Shown one piece after another: positions 11,701-20,700 of a stretch of 64,000 bases of DNA. The DNA is taken from NCBI GenBank assembly GCA_029237695.1, contig CM055265.1:70967912-71031911 (forward strand), given 5' to 3'. Within the stretch, counting starts at the first letter, position 1. Each line of letters begins with the position of its first letter. Position numbers and translations under genes: made by a program. The notes beneath the pieces were generated by a model. That model worked only from the letters and a program-made list of their open reading frames with translations. It did not search any database and was not told the origin of the DNA. The DNA comes from Conchocele bisecta. Its lineage: Eukaryota > Mollusca > Bivalvia > Lucinida > Thyasiridae.

Positions 11701-14700
11701 CAGGGGACATGGATTGTTTTTATACTCCTTGCTATACTCTGAAATATACAGAGCTCTGCAGGGGACATGGATTGTTTTTATACTCCTTGCTATACTCTGA
11801 AATATACAGAGCTCTGCAGGGGACATGGATTGTTTTTATACTCCTTGCTATACTCTGAAAGATACGGAGCTCTGCAGGGGACATGGATTGTTTTTATACT
11901 CCTTGCTATACTCTGAAATATACGGAGCTCTGCAGGGGACATGGATTGTTTTTATACTCCTTGCTATACTCTGAAATATACGGAGCCCAACAGGGGACAT
12001 GGATTGTTTTTATACTCCTTGCTATACTCTGAAAGATACGGAGCTCTGCAGGGGACATGGATTGTTTTTATACTCCTTGCTATTTTTTATACTCCTTGCT
12101 ATACTCTGAAATATACAGAGCTCTGCAGGGGACATGGATTGTTTTTATACTCCTTGCTATACTCTGAAAGATACAGAGCTCTGCAGGGGACATGGATTGT
12201 TTTTATACTCCTTGCTATACTCTGAAATATACAGAGCTCTGCAGGGGACATGGATTGTTTTTATACTCCTTGCTATACTCTGAAATATACGGAGCTCTGC
12301 AGGGGACATGGATTGTTTTTATACTCCTTGCTATACTCTTTTTTTTTTATCAATTCGTTCCCACGAAATAACAATTCGTTCCCTCAATTTAATAATTCGT
12401 TCCCTCAAATTAACAATTTGTTCCCACGATATAACAATTCGTTCCCACGATATAACAATTCGTTCCCTCGAATTCACAATTCGTCCCCTCGAATTAACAA
12501 TTCGTTCCCACGATATAACAATTCGTTCCCACTAATTAACAAAGTTCGTTCCCGTTGGAACGAATTGTTATTTCGTGGGAACGAATTGTTAATTCGTGGG
12601 AACGTGGTAATTGTTAATTTGTTAAATTAAGCGAAGGAATTGTTATTTCGTGGGAGCGAATTAATAAAAAAAAATTACGTCCCCTGTGGAGCTCCGTATA
12701 TTTCAGATTATAGCAAGGAGTATAAAAATAAAGTTAATAGAGAATAATAGGTTAGTGCCGTGAATGGGAAAAAATATCCGGCAAGGCTCAATAACTTCTT
12801 TAGTTCTCATCAGAAGTATATGTTGTGACCACTCATTTGAACCGTCTCGCCGAGACGGTTCAAATGAATTGTCACAACATATACTTTGGTTCAGAAATAA
12901 GGAAAATAGATAGAGAATAGTAGGTTAGTGCCGTGAATGGGAAAAAATATTTGGCAAGGCTCATGAAACGGGATGTGCGAGGCTCTGCTTATTATTCTAT
13001 TTATCCCGTCAACACCTACACATGGCTGTAAAATGCAAAAATAGTATTGACTGGATATCAAAAATGTTTCACGGCACCGTGTTTCACGGCACATACGCAC
13101 TGTGTAAACATCGATATTCATCACGGCTTCAATATGGACGTCACATAGGACTGACCACACAGTTTCTAAATATGCTGTGGAAAGTATAATAACTGATATA
13201 ATTCATTACTATGATCATTTTCAACCATACACTCTTAAGATCACATACATGTGACATGTCGTAAGGATGTCTCTCTCGTGGCGCCGTTTACCGTCGTGAC
13301 TTACACTTCCGTCGATTATAGCTTTAACAAATACTTAAATAATTTATACAATTCAATTTGGAATTCAATTCAGCCGTTGTGCGATAATCCACATAGACCA
13401 TTAAGTTAACATGACCAAGAACACCAGAAAATGGGAATGTTCATATGCATACACACGTTCCATTGTTAACCCTTTCAACTTACTCCACATACCATACAGC
13501 CAACATTTGCAAACACTGTATATCCAGGTGAGCTTGCTCTGTAGCCTATTTCATCAACATTGCAAAGTATACTTTAGTAGCAAAGTATACTTTGAGGGAG
13601 AAATTTTCAATTTTATGATAAATTTATTAATTTTTATTATACTGAATTTATTACATTATCACAGCCAATTTGGCTGTGGTAATGTAATAAATTCAGTATA
13701 ATAATTCTGCATACTTTTAATCATGAAATATATGCATTTGTTAGTTCTATATGAAATAATGCATTTCAGGAAAAATAAATTATTACTCCCTCAAAGTATA
13801 CTTTGCTAGTAAAGTATACTTTGCAATGTTGATGAAATAGGCTACTGAACGAGCTACCTTATTAACCCTTAGACCGCTATCTTATTTTTTTATCGTCTGC
13901 TGTTTATTTTTTATTTTCCATTTTTATCATCAAAAACATGCTTTGACAGTACTTTAAAATCATTTATAACATGGTTTGACAGCACTTCAGAATCATTTCC
14001 ATTGGAAATGATTCCGAAGCGCTGTCAAACCATGTTTTTATTGAGAAATAAGGCAAGATATAAAAGCAACAGCAGACGACAATTGTTGTGAGTATCTAAG
14101 GGTTAAGATATGTGCAGCGTTTGTCATTATTTTCAGCTTTTGAAACATTTTAGTCAATGCCCCTTTTAATGTTTTATTTATGGAATTTATAGTCCAAAAT
14201 TAACACATGGAGCAGAACACGTTATTGTGAAAGCGTAAACGTCCCCAAAATTAAATGCACAGTTGTTCACAATAGCCCAGAATATGCTTAGTTTAGTCGG
14301 CATTCTATTTTTTTAAGTACTAAGAGTTAGACATTTATCCCGTCAACACAGTGCGTATGTGCCGTGAAACACAGTGCCGTGAAACATTTTTGATATCCTG
14401 TCAATACGACCAAATCACTGTGCATGAATATGTGCGGTGGCTGGAGTTATTTTTATTGCATTTTAAAGCTATTTGTAGGTGTTGACGGGATAAATAGAAT
14501 AATAGGTTAGTGCAGTGAATGGGAAAAATATCTGGCGCGGCACGGAAACGGGATGTGCTCGGCAGAGCCTCGCCCATCCCGTTTCCTGAGCCTTGCCAGA
14601 TATTTTTCCCCATTCACGGCACTAACCTACTATTCTCTATTTATACGTTTCAATTTGGCATAATTCTTGCTTGCCAACTTTATTTGATGGACATAACAAA

Positions 14701-17700
14701 TATTATACATGGTAAACAAGTTTGTATATGCCTTCATTGCGAATGTGTCAGATTTTTTTTCAGAAATAGCTTACATAGTCGGCAGCATATCACAAGGCAT
14801 GGTCGAATTGCCCGCACCACACACCTTGTTTATGTCTGATCCTTATTCCCACTCGTCTGGATAAGTACGTTTTACAAGAGGGTTTTGCGGCGTCAGCCAG
14901 TTAGATATACAGATCAATTCAAGCTGATATGATAAACATACAATCTTAAGTAGTAAACGAAACTCGATTACTCCAATACATTTAAAAGTCCGTTTGAACT
15001 TTGATGACTTGAATATTCGTGAATATGTAGACTATTGATGGAATAGGGTACATGCTATGGGTTCTCTATTGATATATTCACTGGTGGAAGACTCGGACCT
15101 GCGACATAAACATGTGGATTACAAATAAACATTCCATTACCCCCAACCACTTGCTCTCGTGATGTACGCTGCGTTTTTATACAGAAACATAGCATTCAGT
15201 ACGACAACAGGTGGGTGGGGTAATGGATTTTGTTAATGTCCCAGGTCCGATTCCACCGATACATTCGGTTTGTGTTATATTTACAGGAAGGACCACGTCA
15301 GACACGAGGCGACGGCAGCAAAACATTGGCCCAATACCTGGGATTTCCTTACGCAAAGATATGAAGATGTAAGTGATACGTAGCGGTGACTGGAGAAATG
15401 GGACTTATTGGATTTGTGACTACTATAGCTCCTGGTCAAATAGCACTCATGTAGCCTGATAATGATCTATAGTGCTTGTTAGACGCAGAACAAATGTTTC
15501 ATTGATGGGATGGCAAACAATGTAGATCCTGATCAGACTGTGCGGATGCACAGGCTGATCTGGATATACACTGGTCGCAACGCCCATAAGTCTCATCTAC
15601 ATATTTGCATACCGGAAATACTAGTGCCGCCTGCTGTTGTTTTCTCTCATATTTATTATATTTTACAAGTTCTATCATGGAGAGTGAACAATCTGAAATA
15701 GTACAGCGGATGAGTAAATCTAGAGCTGCATCATTTTGGGAGCCCTCTGTTTTGATCGCCCAAAATACAAAAAAAAAAAGTATTTAGTGGAAGTTCTTGT
15801 TGCTCGTCCCCACTTCATGATCACCTACTTAATCTTTTAAAAAATAGACAGGATCCAGAGATGATCGAACTCTCCACCTCCTGTTTACTAGACAGGCGCT
15901 CTAACCACTGAGCTATGGAGCCGGCGTTGATAATCCAAGTATTGTCTGGAATTTTTTCCGTGACAAACGCAGAAAAACCCGAGTGAATGGCATGACAACC
16001 GAATTTAGTACTACACCAAATTTCCGAGGGCTGTGATTATCACAAGGGAAGGAAGTCGTGCTGGGACGAATCAGTCACACTAGGACAAAACACAAACTAT
16101 ACTTGCAGGAGCGATTTTGGTTTAAGGACCCGTTGGGCCCCTTATCATCTAATGATTCATGCATACTTGCTTCGTAAATGTGATGGGACATATGCATAAC
16201 ATACATGTGAGCATTCTCTTCTTACTATATCCTACACAGTGCATGGAGTTTCCATGTCGGTCCTCTTAGCGTGTACAAGACATCAGCCAGTTTTACCTCT
16301 TATTGCGTTTGACACATACCACTAATAAGATGACAATCACATGAATAAAATGTGTTGCAACATGATGGTGAGACATCTGACTACAGCAATATATGCCTTG
16401 TTTTCATCAAATCTATATACAAAGTCTGATATCTGAAGGGTGTGTTGACCCTTTGTTAAAATGTTTGAGAATTCAGTAAAGACTGTGTAACAGTAAGAAC
16501 AATACACAGTGCTGTATATATACATACATGCATTACCATAAATACTGTATCGAATCCAGTGACTTGTAAGCAGTTAACTGAGTGCGTTGTGACTACTGTC
16601 TACTTGCCTGTTATGCAAGTAAATACGGTTTTTACCTGTGGCAGATGCACTTCTGATAATAGACAGTGCATCAGTTTGACATTTTACACATTGAAAACGT
16701 GTCCATTGTATATTTTGTGAGTGATGGTAGAAATGCTCAGATATCTAGCTTTTTGTGTAGTCTGCTGGAATAATATTTATAGGACGTTGTCTCCCTATAT
16801 ATGTGGGACGTATTGCACCAACTTTTATTAGATTTTCTGCCATATTATTTGCCGTATCTGTCAAACCCTCCAAGTGGTGAAACTTTCCGATAACATGTAC
16901 AAACTAAAATGGCGGAGATGGCAACTCAATGCTCTGTATAATATACTCTAAGAAGAACAGGGTATAGTTTATATAGATATTCAGTTACAAGTATGATTCC
17001 ACTACATTTGAAACAAACGGTCATATTCTATATAGTCAGTCCTTACATACAAATGTTGATCATCTAACTTCATCTATTAAAAAGAAAGGCCCCAGATATA
17101 ATCGAAGTCTCGACCTCCTGTTTACTAGACAGGCGCTCTAACCACTGAGCTATGGAGCCGGTGTTGATAAACGAAATATTGTCGGATATTTCATCACGTT
17201 ATGGGATATAAACACACGGGGTGATTATCTAATAAGTTTGACATACAGATCAAATAAATGTTATCCCACTTGTCCCGTTTTGTCCCCGGCTTATTAAAAG
17301 ATAAAATACAGACGTGGTACATGCATGGACGGGTGTCCGCATGTACGGTCGCTGAAGCTCGCAGATTATCTCGTACATGCGGACGTACCGTGCGGACGAA
17401 CCGTGTTACATATACATTGCATTCGTTTTTATTACGCGATTTTGGCAGTGAGTTGTACACGCTTATGCCGATAACACTGTCACCATACACAAACGTTTAT
17501 GTCCCAATATTTACACCGTGGCAAACACAGAAACGAACGGGTGAATGGCATGCAAACCACATTTAGATACTACACCAAATATGTCGGATAGTCGAGGGCT
17601 GTGCTTATCACATGGGTCCGAAGTCGTGCTAGGACGAATCACTCGCCCTGTGACAAAACGCCACCTGCAACAACAATATCAAGATATTGTTGTTGCAGGT

Positions 17701-20700
17701 GCATGGCGTTTTGTCCAGTCCCAATACAAAGGTGTATGATCACGTGGTACTAACAACAACAACAAGTACTGAAACTTCCAGAATCCATCTGATTCAGAGT
17801 ATTGTCCTTATTACGTAACGGATTTTTATGAAATATGGCGCATCAAACGCGTCTTGTTAAGCTGCATTTGGTGGTCTCTGTATGTTCTGTCGTTTTTGCG
17901 AAGAATAGACCGACACGGAAATCGATTCTTCGCAAAAACGACATAAATCTGGGCCGAACTCCCTGGACCACCAAATACAGCTCTTGAAAACGCGCTTGCT
18001 ACGCCATATTTCATCAAAATTCGTTGCATATTAAGGAAAATATCAAATAATACTTACTTTGGAATGGGCTACGTTGTTGTTGTTGTTGTAACCACGTGAT
18101 CATGCACATTGAACACGACTTCGGCCCCTGTGGTGATTGTCTATTGAAACTTCATGACAAAGTTATTAGTGGTCCATGATAATCGTTGGCCACGACTAAT
18201 AGAAAACACATTTCCAATGCAATTGCGATTTTATTTGAACTTCACGTTTTGTTCATTTGTGTCAAGGAATGTCCCACTTGCAATGCCTTAGTGTCTCGCC
18301 GAGTACCTATCTGTTTGCCCAGTCAAGTCACAAGACATGAAGGGTAGTAGTAGAACGACACGTCCCGAAAAAATTGCATTAGGCTTATAATAAAAAATAC
18401 CAACCTAAGAAATATGGTTAATATGTACACAACGACCAGCTTGTTGGCACAAAGACAATCACCGTCCATGATACCCAACAAAATATAACGAGTGATTTCG
18501 GTTTGAAAATAAAGTAAATTGTTTCTCATTCCATTATAATAAAAAAATACCAACATCTATAAAAAGAAAGGCTCCAGAGAGAATCGAACTCACGACCTCC
18601 TGTTTACTAGACAGGCGCTCTAACCACTGAGCTATGGAGCCATTATTGAAATATTGTCAGATATTTTGTTATGTTATGATTTATAAACGCATAGGTCGAT
18701 CATTTAATCTAGCATGAAGACCCATTGCATAATATACACAATAACACATATTTGCATTTTTTTTGCTACATTCTTGTAACCAATGTTTTTTGTCATCTTT
18801 TGAGCACGAAGAACAAAAATGGGGTTGGTTCCATTTTTTTTTAACAATTCATTTGGCCGCCATCTTGTATTTCAAAATGGCCGCCCTGAAATGCTATATT
18901 CATTATATATACACTTCTAATACAGGTAGAATATTGATTCGTTTTTTGATGACAATACTCTTTTGACTACAAACAGCAACACCAGTGTTATTTTTATTTT
19001 TAACAACCCCCATAGCGGCCATCTTAGATTTAAAAATGGCCGCCCTGAAATTGTATACAATATATTGTAATATTCATATCTACATTTATAATGCAGATGG
19101 AATGGTGTTTTTTTCGGCTCTGCCATCTACATACTTCAAATAATAAAACTAGGGTAGGTTCCACTCTTTCTGATATGGCGGACATTTTGTTTTCAAAATG
19201 GCCTCTATGCAAATAATATATCTTATGTCTTCACTACGTACTGTCTTTAGTCTTTTGTTAAGTATATTTATAGTTAGGTTGTGTTGACTGCTTTGCTATG
19301 TTCAAACGTTCTTTATATCATCAATGAAAACATGAGTTGTTCCTACTGTATTCTAATTTTCAAAATGGCTGCCGTGAAAATAATGTAATTATTATAATCA
19401 TGCACAAACCATTTGGACTGATTTTTCCCAGACAATGATCTTTATTGAAAGTAAATTATATATGACTAAAGTCAATTTCAAGTCACTGTTTATGACAAAC
19501 ATGTTATATTTTAACATGGCCACTGTGTGTATGCAGGAATCTTCTTAATTATGGATACAGTGCTTTCAATCAATTTCATCACCATCTGCATTAGAGTCTC
19601 CATCTTGTTGGTGTTCCTGAAAGGCAGTGCTGGCACAATCACACTGTTGGAGAGGTTAAATACACTATATGCATAATACAGAATTGTATGCAGGAAATTG
19701 TAGAAAAAGGGCCACGTTGAAAAGGCAGTATTGTTCCATGGTCATTCTCATTATTTACGATTGCCATATGGTCTTAAGATATCACAACTCCTGTGTCAAT
19801 ATAACAGTGATCAGTGGCTTGATGGTCCAAATTGCGTTTCACTTCTCGAAATTGTCATATTATGACTTGACAAAGCCAGAGACACTGCATTATGGTGTGC
19901 CACAAAGGCAAGCCAATAGATAATGCTTACATATCATTGCTTCTCGCATAAAAACTAATATGCTCATGATGGAACATGAATAATGAGGTATATTATTTGG
20001 CCGCAAACGGTTCCGTTATGTGTACTGACTGACTGTTCAAGTTGAGTAAAATCTCTTGCCTCGCATATTCAAGAAATTTATACTCTGTTCATGTCTCACA
20101 GATTACAGAATATTTTACTGCCGCTGAAGCAATGTGGCCTGTCCATGGAACACGTTTCTGGCAAAAACATACTAGTTACTGATACGCTATCCCTCGAGTC
20201 AGTAACACACGTATATTCTAACTTTATTAAGGGTATGAATTCACAGGTACATGTAGTATTTGCGAACTAACCTGTCAGTGATCACGCGTGCAAAAAATTG
20301 CAAACTTGACTGAATAAAGTTCACAATTGATTCTGCTAGAAAATCAAGCCTAAATGGATAACTCAATTTCAGAATGCAATGTCCGCAGAAAACAGTGGCG
20401 TTATGGGATTACAGAGATAAACGGAAAGGATCGAAACACATAATTCTGACTCCTCTTGAGTCCAAAATGTAGCAACCCGTGCACAATGGCCATCTCGGCA
20501 TTCAGACGTGTCTAAAATGAGCGCAAGATATTATGTTCTTGTAACATGGAAGATTGAAGATAGAAACTGAAATGCCAAAGAAACTCTGATACCACACTAT
20601 GTACCAGGCCACCCATGACAAACTGTTGTTACAAACATTTCCACATGGAATGAAAATAATTTCTGGTAACTGTTAACAACAACAGACACACAGCATGAAA

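Larger units (their letters stand above)
2779..15286 (+). other. CIMIP1: CIMIP1 intron 1
   Basis: A 12.5-kb intron made largely of mobile and repeated DNA, listed separately. The parts without recognised repeats (about 2779-3395, 5170-5410, 6250-6930, 7015-7915, 8360-9035, 9330-10264, 13110-13540, 14110-14334 and 14640-15080) are AT-rich, and I see no exon in them. Confidence 0.8.

Noticed and set aside
11296..12630. Series of overlapping open frames with MDCFYTPCYTLKYTE repeats
   Set aside because: Translations of the 58-bp tandem array; frames drift because 58 is not a multiple of three.
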